Assembly: GCF_009727055.1 (NCBI RefSeq)
Contig: NC_052350.1
Span: 1,701,758-1,765,757 of the forward strand
DNA length: 64,000 nt
From: Benincasa hispida
Taxonomy: Eukaryota > Streptophyta > Magnoliopsida > Cucurbitales > Cucurbitaceae
Reading direction: 5' to 3'
Made by a program: the position numbers and the translations under genes. The notes beneath the pieces were generated by a model. It did not search any database, was not told the origin of the DNA, and saw nothing but the letters and a program-made list of their open reading frames with translations. Of the stretch, positions 1 through 11,045 are shown piece by piece. The first letter of the stretch is position 1. Each line of letters starts with the position of its first letter.

Positions 1-431
1 ACAGCTAAAATCGAACCAAATACTAAAACGAACCGAAATCGAATTAATGTGCTTTGATTCGATTTAATATATTTTCAAACCGAATTATTGTGGTTCGGTT
101 CGTAATCAAATTTGAAATCAAACCGAACTGCTTTTTTAATAAATATATTAAAAACAATATATATGTAATTTAGAAAATATGAAAAGGTATAAAAACAAAA
201 CTTAAAGAAAAACAAAAAAAAAATCGTGAAACAGAACCAAACTGAACCGATTATAATTTAGAAAATATGAAAAATCATAAAAAATTAAAAAAAAACAACA
301 ACAACAAAAAAACCATGAAACAGAACTGATCCAAACCGCTTATATACGGTTCAGTTCGATTTCAAAAAATACATTTTTTAAAATTTGTGGTTCGGTTCGG
401 TTTGAGCCTCGAACCGAACTATGAACACCCT
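1..431. repeat. AT-rich repeat with GGTTCGGTT motifs, right end of an inverted-repeat element
   Basis: The stretch is rich in AACCGAAC/GGTTCGGTT words separated by A/T runs and has no credible coding frame. Its right edge ends in TGAACACCCTTA, almost the same as the right terminus of the 607-bp element at 57008-57614 (TGAACACCCCTA). I read it as the right part of a related non-autonomous DNA element whose left end lies before the window. The superfamily is not settled. Confidence 0.45.
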
Positions 432-600
432 TAATTGTAGATAAATACGTTATAACCTGATAACCCAACCCAATCCATCCTGAATTTTAACGATTGAGTT
501 GATAACTTTATTTTGGTTGTTTGAGTTGTCAACCAACCAACCCCAATGTTCGGGTTGAATCAAAAAAATATTCTCATCCTAATCCAACAAAAGTCATGTA
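432..600. repeat. CCCAACC-rich low-complexity repeat
   Basis: Words such as AACCCAACCC and GGTTGTTTGAGTTG repeat here and resemble the interior of the 57008-57614 element. No ends can be defined. From 601 to 1050 I see only A/T-rich sequence with purine-rich patches and no gene. Confidence 0.35.
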
Positions 601-1050
601 CAACCCTAGAGATTGGGCGAAGATGAAGGTGGAGAAGAGAGAGATTGGTGGAAGAGTGAAAATGGGAAATTGAGAGGAGTTGGTTGGAGGGAATGGGAGA
701 AATTTGATGCATAAGAAGATGGGGATGGGAGAAGGAAAAGGGATAAACCCTCATACATTGATATACAAAAATCTAGGCTACTCATGGATGAGAGAGATAT
801 ACAATAAAAATAATGGATGAGGACTTAATGATAAATAGGCACTTATATTAATAAAAATATGGAGATAAATAGGTCTTTTTTGTAAACAATGGAATGTTCA
901 AGACATATATATTCTTAAGCACTTTTATGTAGAAAGTCCTACTATTAACAACTCTACTTTTTTTTTTTTTTTTTAATTGAAAACTAACAATTTTGCCTTC
1001 TATTTTTTACTCTATTTTGGTGGTTAATTTTTCTTTTGAAACATTATTTT

Positions 1051-1190
1051 GTAGTCCCGAGTTTTGAAGAATATATATGTTTGGTCATTGAATTTTCAAA
1101 ATATATATTTTCAGTCTCGAGTTTTTAAAAACAGCTTCGTTTGGTCCCTAAGCTTTCAAAATGTATATTTTTAGTCTCTGCATTTTAAAT
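1051..1190. repeat. Short degenerate tandem repeat, about 61-bp period
   Basis: Copies of a unit containing AGTCYCGAGTTTT ... TTTGGTCxxTxAxxTTTCAAAAT start near 1051, 1112 and 1172, the last incomplete. A looser relative lies near 2080-2230. Repeats of this wording are common in plant intergenic DNA. Confidence 0.45.
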
Positions 1191-3042
1191 TATTTAAAAG
1201 GTTCCTACAATAATTTTTTTTAATTATTATTTTTAAAAAATTACCTCTCCTGTTTAAAATTATTTTTTAAGCATATTTTTGTAATTCAAAATTTCATACA
1301 ATTATATTAAATGAAATAAAATAGTTCAGGAACCTTTTCAACTTATTCTTAAAAACTTAAGAACTAAAAAAGTAAATTTCGAAAACTCAATTACCAAATG
1401 CACCTATTCTAAAATACTAAGGAGGCATTTGGCTCACTGCAAGTCTAGAGTTAATATGTGAGAATTAGCAAATTTATGTTTGGGGTGTATAATTGTAGGA
1501 AGGAGTTTCTCAATAATTGTGAAAAGTAGATTATGAGGGGAAGACGAAGTTACTCGATAAATATGAAAGGTAGAGATAGAAAGGAAGATAGAGTTACTCA
1601 ATAAATGTAAAAAATAGAAAAATGTCGAAAGATAGAGTTACAAGATGAATATGGGAACTTCAATAGTGTATATACTATTAAAGTTGAACATTTTCCGTTT
1701 TAACCTATATCGGAGTTTTTTTTTCTTCCCTTTTTTCCTCTTTCTTTCTGTTGGTGGGTTGTTCATCTTTTAAAATGGTTAAAAAAAAAATTTCAAAGAG
1801 AAACCTACACCAAATGCAACCATAAAAGAACTTAGGATGAGTATAAGTACGAGCATGCTTGCATTGATTTTCTAGGCGTTTAAAAGTATTTTTAAATACT
1901 TAAAAAGTCAATTAAAACAACCTCTAAATGAAATGAACTTCAAAAATAATTTTCAAGAATATAATTATAAGTCAGTACCCTACCCTGGATGAAATTTTAG
2001 GTTTGGCACATTTTTCATTCATTTGTTAATAAAAGTTTATCCTTCAAAATGAATGCCACAATTATTTGTTTTAGAGCAAATGGTAAAACTATCCTTGAAG
2101 TATAGAGTTCGTTGTAATTACACCATCAAACTTTCAAGTATGCCCTCAAACTTCGTGTTAAAATTCGATTATCAAATTTACAATTGTTGTAGAAATCGAG
2201 CCCCAAATAGTAAAAATTGAACTCACAAACATATATAATTGTTTAAAAAAAAATGTAAGCCATTAAATCTATAATGTCCAATTTCAATTTAACTAAACAC
2301 ATTGTGGCCATTAACAAAATGCAGCCTAGGCCACATGGACATCCCAATGCACCCCTTTTTCTGTTAAATAGCAACCAAAAGAAAAATCAATTTAAAAAAA
2401 AAAAGATATTTGCCCCATTGACAAATTTTATTGAGTGTAACTAGGGAGCCTTCACAAAAATAGGTGAGGTCCCTTGATTTTCAAATGTGAGATCCTCAAC
2501 ATGTCTCTCGAGATGATATCTCTTTTAGGTTCACCATTCTCAATCCCAATTTATTTTTATTGGACTTTATGGACTTTGACACTGTATTACATCTCAAAAT
2601 CAATTGACAAGGAAAGGAACCGTGCATATAACATCTATCTTATAAAGAGTAGAAGGTCTCTTGATTTTTTTCAATGTGAGATCTTCAACAATTGGTTGTT
2701 TGAATTTTAAACGTGTTTCCTCCAAATTCATTGTTTTTTTCTTCCCATTAGTCAGGCCAATTCATGGTGATTTCATTCTAAACATTATTCTTACAAGGAG
2801 GACATAATAAATCAATGAATAAAAGTGAACAACAAACAAGGTAAAGAATGATCTGTCAAGGGAGATGATCCATAGACTGAATACCAAGAATCATAACTAG
2901 TACAAAGAAGATGGAAACTGAAGCCCAGGATAAACAAAGCATTGTCAGCCACACATATAAAGCTTCTGATGATAACAATGAAAAGGGATGGAGCCAGAGC
3001 GGTACCGTCATGCTCTTAAATGACCCCGGGGTTGGTTGGACG
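1191..3042. other. AT-rich intergenic sequence, no gene recognised
   Basis: I see no reading frame with protein-like composition and no known repeat ends. If the exon proposed at 3043-3134 is real, about 2790-3042 would be its 3' untranslated region. Confidence 0.4.
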
Positions 3043-3134
3043 TCAACTTCCTAGGAATGTAATATTTGGCATCGACCCACGTCTTTGAATCCTCACAACC
3101 AAGCAAACTTCTTTCATTCTCTCAAATGATTGAA
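3043..3134 (-). CDS. Possible terminal exon of an unidentified minus-strand gene
   Basis: On the minus strand a CTTCAG acceptor at 3135-3140 is followed by 92 nt: two bases completing a codon, 29 codons and a TGA at 3043-3045. The peptide is protein-like and basic (it contains KEVCLVVRIQRRGSMPNITF). I do not recognise the family. The phase (it needs one base from the previous exon) does not match the end of the exon at 4184-4365, which ends in phase 0, so another exon or a different acceptor would be needed. It could be chance: one short open frame is weak evidence. Confidence 0.25.
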
Positions 3135-4183
3135 CTGAAGATGAGCCATCAAATTAATAAATCATGTCAAGATCAGACGTAAAGTTTGCATCAAAGTCAA
3201 TCATAGAGTTCACACTTATCATTCGTATGATTGAAAGTAATGGCTATCAATATCGATAGATAGAAACTTCCCTCAATTCTGATTATTTCTTTCCCTCTCT
3301 CTTTTTTGCTTTTCAGGAAACCAACATCTCTTTCAGTTAAGATACAACAATTATGACTCTTTTAGCACAGATTTAGAGATGCAAAAAAACGATATTAGTG
3401 AGAGGCTAACAAATACAAAATAGACAAGTATAAACCATCAAAGATTGGCACAACAGTCAGAAGCTGGGGAGGTTTTACAAGTTATGAGTTCAAATCAATT
3501 ATCCTCACCTACTTATATTTGGGAGTAATCTTAAAATGGTTAAAATCATTTTTGTCATGTTTAAATTCACTCTAGAACACATCTTTAATCATTCAAAATT
3601 ATTTTCAATGTTTAGTTTTACAATTTTAAACACATTTTTCATACTATAAAATTAATTTTGAATGATGAAAAGCATTTTCCAAGTGATTTTAACTATTTAA
3701 GAATCACTTCTAAACATGTCATTGTACTACTAAAAATTATGAAAATTTTTATTAGGTTTCCAAGGTACAATCAAGCAGTTGGCAAGTGGACATGTCATCC
3801 CTGTTTTCTCGCTGTTATATTAGGATTTTAAGTAAACACAGTTATTAAAAAAAAAGGAATCAAAGATGCAAAGTATATTGTGATTATTATCGTCTAACGA
3901 AGTTGAGCACCATAACTTTTTTACACTTGAACGCCTCAACTATATGTATGAATTGTACCTCAAGTGCGCCCAAACAAAAGGCAGGGCAACAGAACAATAA
4001 GTGAAGAAGGTTTACTTTTCTATTACTCTGTGTACCTAATAAAAAATAAAAATGGTACATAATTGAGAAACGAAACCTCAACAGATAAAACATATATTTA
4101 CTTAAAGCTATAAAAACATAAGTCAATAACATTGTTAGCCTGCCTTTTGTTGGATCTAATTATGCGGATAAAGGGGAACTGAC
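3135..4183. other. No gene seen; intron if the flanking exons belong together
   Basis: A/T-rich with no convincing exon. The open frame over 3887-4132 on the minus strand is rich in Phe, Leu and Tyr, as expected from translated A/T-rich DNA, and I do not believe it codes. Confidence 0.3.
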
Positions 4184-4365
4184 CTTGATAGTATCAATAT
4201 CTATTGTTTGACAGAATGTTGCCATATCTAAGTAAATGTTTCGGGTTGGTCTCCCATAGTTGTTTATAGTACCTTCCACTATCGTAAAAACGTGCAACTT
4301 CTGCATCAAAACCGCAAAATAAACAAGTCTGTTCTCTACAAAGATATATGGTACAAACCTCCTAT
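4184..4365 (-). CDS. Possible internal exon (60 codons) of an unidentified minus-strand gene
   Basis: On the minus strand a pyrimidine-rich acceptor ending TTGCAG (4366-4371) is followed by 182 nt fully open in one frame and then a good donor, AAG|GTCAGT. The exon is two bases plus exactly 60 codons. The peptide is mixed and globular in composition, including FVENRLVYFAVL, then TIVEGTINNYGRPTRNIYLD and a C-terminal TIDIDTIK. This is unlike the Phe/Lys/Asn-rich peptides from surrounding noise, so it is the best host-exon candidate in the first 6 kb. I do not recognise the protein family. There is no start codon, so it would be an internal exon. A decayed pseudogene is also possible. Confidence 0.4.
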
Positions 4366-4456
4366 CTGCAAGCTAAAAGAAATTTATAACTAAAATGTTA
4401 GTTTAAAAGGCACACACAGACATACAGGATGAGGGTTTTAGAGAATGAATGTTCTA

Positions 4457-4573
4457 AAATCTGTCTTTGCAGTACAAATGAGTAACTCTCTCCTCTTGCA
4501 CATTTTTTCCTTTCTCAGGAATGTGGATCGATTGGGTTGACTTCTTGCTAAACTGCACTCTCACGTAGTCAGG
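4457..4573 (-). CDS. Weak exon candidate upstream of the 4184-4365 exon
   Basis: Thirty-nine open codons between a TGA at 4574-4576 and a TAG at 4454-4456 on the minus strand. The first half (VRVQFSKKSTQSIHIPEKG) is protein-like; the second half may be read-through into an intron. No splice sites are clear. The rest of 4366-5588 holds nothing I can support. Confidence 0.15.
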
Positions 4574-5588
4574 TCAGTTTTAATTCTTGCCAACACAGCA
4601 TACAGACGGCAAGGAGAGCTACATGGTCAAGGAACATAATAACCATGGTTCTAATGCCTGGTGCTAATCAATGAAACATAATCTCAATCAAGTTAGTCCT
4701 GAAGCATAGGGAATCAATATTGAGAATGTAATTTTGTCGTACCAAAAGTGGAACTCACATGTAAACAATAAAGAAGGGTTATAAATCAATCACCCATGAG
4801 CCCCAGCTCCAAGCTATAAATGTACGAGCTCAATACAAGGATATAATTTATTCAGTGAAACATAGTTAAAATGATGAATCACATATTCAAATATAATTTT
4901 AAAACCATGAAAAACGCAATCATGATCCAAATTATACTGGTCTGCAGTTATATTGAAGCTTAAGATTAAGTTCCCTCATAAACACTAGGATTGACAACAC
5001 ATAAATATAGAGCAATTCGAACCAAGTAAATTTGATGCAATAGGAAAGCAGGAACAAGTTTTGCAAGCAAAACAATAACCTGTAGGCACAAATTAGAAAA
5101 CCACCAAGGCACCAACTAAATAGCATAGTTGGTTCAACTTGCAGTTCATATCATTCAAAGGAAACTATGTTTTCCATTCAAACTCGATCACTCCAACAAC
5201 ATAGTTTATGCTGTAACAAAAACCACTAAATCAAAATGTTTATTCCCATGTTGAGTGAAGCAGATATTCTGTGTCTTGGACTGATAAAGTAATAGTTACT
5301 ATCAAAACAGCTAAGTAACTAGACTCTTTACGAGTGGCTAAATCTCCATTATATTCTGAGAAGATACATGCCAGTAGATTTAAAACAAGCAGAAGGAGAA
5401 ACAACTCCTACAAACCTACACGACAAAGACAAAGTACAGAAACAAGGGGGTGAATAAAGCTATAAATCTCTGGTTTTGAGAGGATTGTACCGGTACATCC
5501 TAGAACATAATTCAAACACACACAAACAAACAAACGTAAAAAGATGTTGAATCAATTCCTGCTACTTTACACTACAAAGACAAAACAA

Positions 5589-5783
5589 TCAAAAGCATAC
5601 AACGAGTAGCGCTATTTGTTTAGGACAACAAAAATTCAACCTCCAATGTTTCCGATAACTTCTCTGCCGGGACACTGGGAATGAGCTCTGCGCCGCCGTA
5701 TTAGGGCATAAGCTGGACGGAGCCCTAGTTTCCGGCAAGGTCCCGTAATCTTCCATGGCTTCTTGATTCTGATTCATGGGCAC
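5589..5783 (-). CDS. Possible first coding exon of the minus-strand gene
   Basis: Local GC is higher than in the flanks. The frame begins with ATGs at 5783 and 5777 and reads through an acidic, Pro/Ser-rich start (NQEAMEDYGTLPETRAPSS) before ending in hydrophobic sequence that looks like intron read-through. A pyrimidine-rich stretch precedes the ATGs, as in a plant 5' untranslated region. A second minus-strand frame overlaps it. No domain is recognised, and the donor site cannot be fixed. Confidence 0.22.
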   Translation of the reverse strand: MPMNQNQEAMEDYGTLPETRAPSSLCPNTAAQSSFPVSRQRSYRKHWRLNFCCPKQIALLVVCF

Positions 5784-6000
5784 ATTGGGCAGCCCTTGGG
5801 GAAAGGATGAGGCAGGGAAGACTAAAGCGAAAGTTTGACTTTGACCTATGACAAACTTTCTTTTCCAGAAAAATAAATAAAAATAATAAACCTTTTACTT
5901 TCGTTAGATAAATAAGATTTTTTTTTAAAAAAAATAATGTTATTTTAATATTTATTGACAAAAATTGGGTTGGTTTGAACAAAAATAGGGTTGTGAAATC

Positions 6001-6017
6001 GTGGACGGGGTCCACGA
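6001..6017. repeat. Small palindrome in the left terminus
   Basis: CGTGGAC-GGG-GTCCACG beginning at about 6000 forms 7-bp arms around a 3-bp loop. A related GTCCACG word recurs near 6049. Confidence 0.5.
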
Positions 6018-6084
6018 GTTTTGAGTCAGCACATAAATTGTGTATCCCGTCCACGATTTAAGGTTAGCCACAAAAAAAAAAAAA

Positions 6085-6365
6085 TTCTCCCAACTTCTGT
6101 CTCTTCTTTGCATATTTGGAGAATTTTTACTGTGAAATTCAAAATTTCAAAGGCTGTAAAATAAAAATTGAATCAAATTTCTAGCTACGAATTAAGGTTA
6201 AATCTTTTTTTTTTTTCACATTTTCCCCCTTCTGTCTTTTTCTTTTATTTTTTAGTGTTTTTTTTTTTAGTTTTGGAGAATTTTTACTGTGAAATTAAAA
6301 TTTTAAAGATCTAAGTAAAATAAAAATTGAATCTTTAGCCACCAATTTACTGGCTGAATAGAATT
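6085..6365. repeat. Left block of the ~150-bp tandem repeat
   Basis: Two diverged units, each running from a pyrimidine stretch with CTTCTGTCTT through GGAGAATTTTTACTGTGAAA and AAATAAAAATTGAATC to the next T-run. The same units continue at 8820-9450, so the array was probably continuous before the 6366-8800 block entered. Confidence 0.6.
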
Positions 6366-8800
6366 CAGAAAAGACTAGTTTTCTAGAAGCCTCTTGTTCA
6401 TATCTTTTTTCAGGGTCTCGAAGGGGTGTGAAAACACATAAAAACTCTAGAATGGAAAGTCTCAATAAGTGAGAAGTTCCTCCCTTTGAATACTGTCAAA
6501 TACAGGATAAGACTTTTTTCAAACGGATACCGCTTTCGACTTTCCTGTCTTACCTTTTCCAATAAGTTCCATTCCAATGTATGCAATCTAGAACATCGTA
6601 CAGGATCATCGCATAGACGGACTACTTTGCTTGCTTTTTCCTTTACTGAATAAGTGTAACTGCTACAGCTATTGCTCTATGTAGGAAAGTACTAGAGTGG
6701 AGTGCCCTGCCCACCTGAAAGATCTCCTTCAGGGCTTGGACAAGATTTGGATCTTGTCCTTGTCTTCTATCTGGTACACAAGAAACTAAGCCGGAGCTAC
6801 CTCTGAATCCGCAATGAGAATCCCAATTCATTTTGAATAGGTAAGTCAATCTTCGCCGAAGCTAACATCATCTTTATCACGAGCTGGGATCGAAGGGAAT
6901 AAAATAAAGCTAGCTCGGCTAAGACAGAGAGGAGATAACCAGCTTTTGAAGGATCGAATAGGGAGAGGTACTTGGGTACTAAAGAGATTTCGTTTCACCT
7001 TTAGCTTTAGCAGAGATCAAGGATTCTCAATAAGCAGATAGTTAAGTTCGAAGGGAAAGAAAGAAGTCATAGTTAGGCGAGGTTACCAGATGCTAACTAA
7101 ACTTAAGACTAAGCAGCAGACGCAAAGTCAGCACTCGATCGACCTGATTCTCTTGAGGTAGCATACCCCAGATTAAAGGAATAGGAAATTGGGTACTCGA
7201 CAGAAGGTCAGGAAGAGTTTCCACCTCAACCGAAAGAGAATAAGGAGAAAGAGAAGATCAAGAGAAGGAGCGAACTACTCGATCGACTAAGGCCGTTGCA
7301 GGTGGCTTGAGAATGATGCTAGGTCCCTTTTCCCGACAACGATCTCCGATCTGACTTTCTCAAGTTATACGTCTTTTGTTCAGCAAACAGTGTTCCACTC
7401 TACTTATTATTACTTACTAGCGTTCTTCACTTCAATGCTAAATCAAAGCTACTTGCTTATAAGAGAAGAGCAAGGTGCGTAGCTTACTTGGTAAAGGACT
7501 CCCTATAGTTGCGGAATATGCTTTTTACCGCTAGTAATTAAGCGTATTTCTCTACGCTAAGCTTCCTCTCCTTGTGCGGAGCTTCCCTTCTTTCGCTAAT
7601 TCGCTGTTCGCCTATGAAACTTGGGCAAGACGTTATGACTTCACTGTGCGACTACTCTTATAAAGCTATAAGAAAATTAAAAAAAAAAAAATCATTTCTT
7701 AATAGAAGACGTGGCACGGTACTCGACTTCTTCTTTCTGGATCAAGTCCCAGGTCAGATCTGAGAGCGAAAGCAATAGGTAGGGTTGGAGACCCACGAGG
7801 CTGGAGCTGTTCTCGATCCAGCCATGCGAATATAAAAGAATCCATTTTCCGCGAATCCTCTGGTCGTGGGCTGTCTTGTTAATAGCGAATGAAGTAGAGC
7901 CAGAATGAAGGGGTGATGATCCGCCCACACAATTGGTAGTATGAGAGGCTGCCACTTGGGGCCTATAGATTCCATATCCAAACGCAACTCAAAATGGCTA
8001 GGAATGAAGAAAGATAGAATGAAGATTTCAGAAAGATTCTCTGTCAAGCCTCTCAGGAAGGGGAAAGCGGTATTCTAACATTTTATACGAACTTTCACTC
8101 TTAGGAAGCATAGCCGAATATGAAAATCGAATCTCTTGGAAGAAAAGAAAGCCGGGACAATTCGTCGTTGGGAATAACGAAAGAGAAATCCGTCACATAT
8201 CCAGTTTTTGACCGCTACGCCCTCTCATACCCTACTCCAACTTTGCTCTCTTCTTATACTAAAAAATAATCAAAGAAAAATGGAAACAGGGCTAGTCGAA
8301 TTGTTGACCAGGGCCTTTAGGCTCAAAAAGTCTAATCAAGTATACCGCGAACTCTTTGAACATTAGACTCAACTAACCTTACCGAAAGGAGCTTATGAAA
8401 GAAGAGAAGTCTCTTATTCTTAATAAAATAATACTTTCTTTCTAAGCAAGAGAAGGGCTTTCTGGCTAATGATATAGATGAATCACTGGAATCAGTTGAC
8501 TGCTTTCTTACGAATGCTTTCTGACTGTGGGATGATAAGAAAACAAACGGAAGTCCTCGTATGAAGGAATTCCCAGAGTATATAGTTGATGGAATATGAA
8601 TAGCTAAGATTAACTAATGCCTTTTCTTTCTATTGCTTTTTAGCAGATGTAGGCGACAAAAAAGGGAGCTTGGTTGAAGTGGAATAATCTTCCGGTCTAG
8701 TGAGCGTATATGCCTCCTTCGCCTCCGGCTTCTAGCCTTCTTAGCTTCGCTACCCCTGCCCTGTGGTACGTCAAGAGAAAGGGTTGGCCCATAGGTGAAG
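6366..8800. other. Organelle-like insertion, probably nuclear-integrated mitochondrial DNA
   Basis: GC content rises sharply and A/T runs vanish at both edges, which abut the same tandem repeat. Composition and wording (short balanced words with no transposon motifs) are typical of plant mitochondrial intergenic DNA. I cannot name a mitochondrial gene in it. The short open frames look random, and I saw no tRNA or rRNA. A plastid or captured nuclear origin is less likely but not excluded. No enclosing LTR or inverted-repeat ends are seen at the borders. Borders are approximate to about 20 bases. Confidence 0.55.
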
Positions 8801-8819
8801 CAAAGAAATAAGATTATTT

Positions 8820-9450
8820 TAAATATTTTTTTCACTTTTTCCTCCAACTTCTGTTTTCTTTTTTTATTTTTTTTAGTTTTTTTTTGCATTTTTGGAAAAT
8901 CTTTTACTATGAAATTCAAATTCTACGGTAAAATAAAAATTGAATTAAATTTCTAGCCACGAATTAAGACTAAATCTCTTTTTTTTTCACATTTTTCCCA
9001 ATTTCCATCTTCTTCTTTTATTTTATTTTATTTTTTTTTTGTATTTTGGGAGAATTAAAATTCAAATTTTTATTAAATTTCTAGCCCCGAATTAAGACTA
9101 AATCTATTTTTTTTTCACATTTTCCCCCAACTACCGTCTTCTTCTTTTATTTTTTTTTATTTTTTTTTTTTTTTGCATTTTTGGAGAATCTTTTATTGTG
9201 AAATTCAAATTCTTAAAGGCCTACGGTAAAATAAAAATTGAATTAAATTTCTAGCCATGAATTAAGACTAAATCTATTTTTTTTTCACATTTTTCCCCAA
9301 CTTCTGTCTTCTTCATTTATTTTGTTTTTTTTTTTGTATTTTTGGATAATTTTTTACTGTGAAATTCAAATTTTTAAAGGCCTATGGTAAAATAAAAATT
9401 GAATCAAATTTGTAGATTTTTTTTCACATATATTTGTTTTACAGTGAAAT
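8820..9450. repeat. Right block of the ~150-bp tandem repeat, about four units
   Basis: Each unit contains CACATTTTTCCCC, then CTTCTGTCTTCTTC-like sequence, a long T-run, ACTGTGAAATTCAAAT, GGTAAAATAAAAATTGAAT and TCTAGCCACGAATTAAGACT. Unit lengths differ mainly through the T-runs. Confidence 0.7.
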
Positions 9451-9581
9451 TCAAATAGATTTGTTCCCGTATCCACTTAAATAAAAAAGCAATAAAAAAA
9501 ATAAAAATAGGGCCCGTCTACGAGTTCGTTAACTGACATAAAAATCGTGTACTGGATATACGATTTTGCTACCCTATTTTT

Positions 9582-10525
9582 GTCATTACTTTTAAAAAAT
9601 ACATTATTCTTTTGCAAATTGTCATTAACTTTAAAACCCAATTTTGATCTGGTAATAAGTTTTTGCTTTAAATATAATTATTTTAAAAAATAATTTATAT
9701 TATTGTACAATTGAGAAGTACAATGGAAATATGGATATAAATAAAATATAATATAATAATAAAATAAAATAACTAAACTTATAAAATAATGTCTTATAGG
9801 AAAGTTGACAAAAGAATGTGGTCATACATAGACAACAAGCATGAATTATTACAAGATACATGGACAACATGAAGAATGACATATGACTTTTAAGACACTA
9901 AATATTGAGCATCTATTTTTATAATATTTATTAAATATATTATTTATTTAATGGATTATAAAATATATGTAAGATGTGAATTTAATTTTTTTTAAAAAAA
10001 ATGGAAGAAACAGAATATAATTTTTTTTATTGAAATTTATAAATTTTGACAATTCATGGCTAATTTGTGTTCTAATCAAAGTTATATTTGTACAAATCTT
10101 TTATTTTTATTAAAATTAATGGGTCTATGAATTTTTTACATTATTGTTTCTTTTTATTAAAATTGGTAGGCAAATTATAAAAAATTGAACTATAGTCAAA
10201 TTTGTATTATGAATTGAAATGACATGATAGAACCTGGCGCACAAGCCCACAATGCCCCTCAAGCGCACGTGTTTGGAAAGAGAAAAGAATCACTTCAAGG
10301 GTTGTGTGGCCAAACCAAGGAGTGAGTTTATCACTTGATGAGGCAAAAAGATGTCGAGCATAATATTACGTTGAATGAAGACCTCTTAACCTCCCCTTGT
10401 CAACAAATGGGGTCAGTATAAGTATGGCACTCTACTCTTCAAGTAAAATATGTCATCCATATATGCTCAACTCAACACTCAATAGCAGTAATAACTTAAG
10501 TATCGACGTGTTATGTGAAATAGTG
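9582..10525. other. AT-rich sequence without a recognised feature
   Basis: Long A/T runs. The minus-strand open frame at 9700-9882 is dominated by Phe, Tyr and Leu and is judged random. Confidence 0.4.
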
Positions 10526-10765
10526 CACGCTACAAGAAATTTTGTCTTTCTTGACGCCAAAAAAAGCATAAATAAAAGGCATTTTTCGTGACAGTTAGTA
10601 TACCATCAGGAAAAAGGGGCTTTCCCGACCGTATTTTATAATGTCGTCAGGAAAGGGGTATTTTGGGACACCAATTTATTATGTCATCCACATAAATAAT
10701 TGGGGGAGAAATTTTTGGACAACTCCCAATGGTATTTTAAATAACCGTCGGGAGAACCAAGAATT
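10526..10765 (+). mobile_element. CACTA (En/Spm-like) left terminus with subterminal repeats
   Basis: CACGCTACAAGAAATTTTGT at 10526 is one base from the usual plant CACTA terminus (CACTACAAGAAATTT). The next 230 bases carry repeats of the type GTCRGGAAA, TTTCCCGACCG and ACCGTCGGGAGAA in both orientations, as expected for transposase-binding subterminal repeats. I found no partner terminus or transposase, so this looks like a solo end. Confidence 0.55.
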
Positions 10766-11045
10766 GTGGATGCCTGTATGAGGCGCTGGGAGAGAGGGTT
10801 CTAAAACCCTCTACTTTTCCTCTTACACGTCCAAAATTTCTTTTCTCCTTCCCAATCGCCTCCCCCCCTCTCAAACTCTCAGAAATGGAAAAGATGTAGA
10901 GAGTTTTCTCAATCCTAGTTTCAAATCGGCGACTGCCATGGTCGGTTAGGACGAAGAGCCGCTTCTAATCACGAGCCTCGTGGTTGACGACACGTCGAAA
11001 AGAGAGTTTTAATAGAAGAAACGATATATTCTATTTCAAGAAGGT
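10766..11045 (+). promoter_or_regulatory. Possible untranslated leader exon of the CACTA element
   Basis: A CT-rich, higher-GC segment (10800-10880) leads into a short exon-like stretch ending AAGAAG|GTAATAT, a passable donor at about 11045. CACTA termini can carry the transposase promoter, so a 5' leader exon is conceivable. No coding sequence follows, and this is speculative. Confidence 0.2.

Larger units (their letters stand above)
5981..9581. mobile_element. Unit with degenerate inverted ends, tandem repeats and an organelle-like insert
   Basis: The left end (5981-6030) reads AAAAATAGGGTTGTGAAATC then GTGG...CACGAGTTTTGAGTCAGC. The reverse complement of 9531-9581 reads AAAAATAGGGTAGCAAAATC then GTAT...CACGATTTTTATGTCAG. 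These imperfect inverted ends of about 50 bp enclose tandem repeats on both sides of a foreign block. No transposase is visible. I infer a non-autonomous DNA element (MULE-like is one option). No target duplication was confirmed. Confidence 0.45.

Noticed and set aside
5725..6054. Minus-strand 109-codon open frame
   Set aside because: Mostly Phe, Leu, Lys and Ile from A/T-rich repeat sequence, overlapping a better candidate frame. Not protein-like.
7692..8047. Overlapping minus-strand frames in the organelle-like block
   Set aside because: Two overlapping frames with no known mitochondrial motif; probably chance openness at higher GC.
8614..8919. Minus-strand frame with a Lys/Arg-rich peptide
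   Set aside because: It crosses the border between organelle-like DNA and the T-rich tandem repeat; the Lys-rich start is translated A-run.
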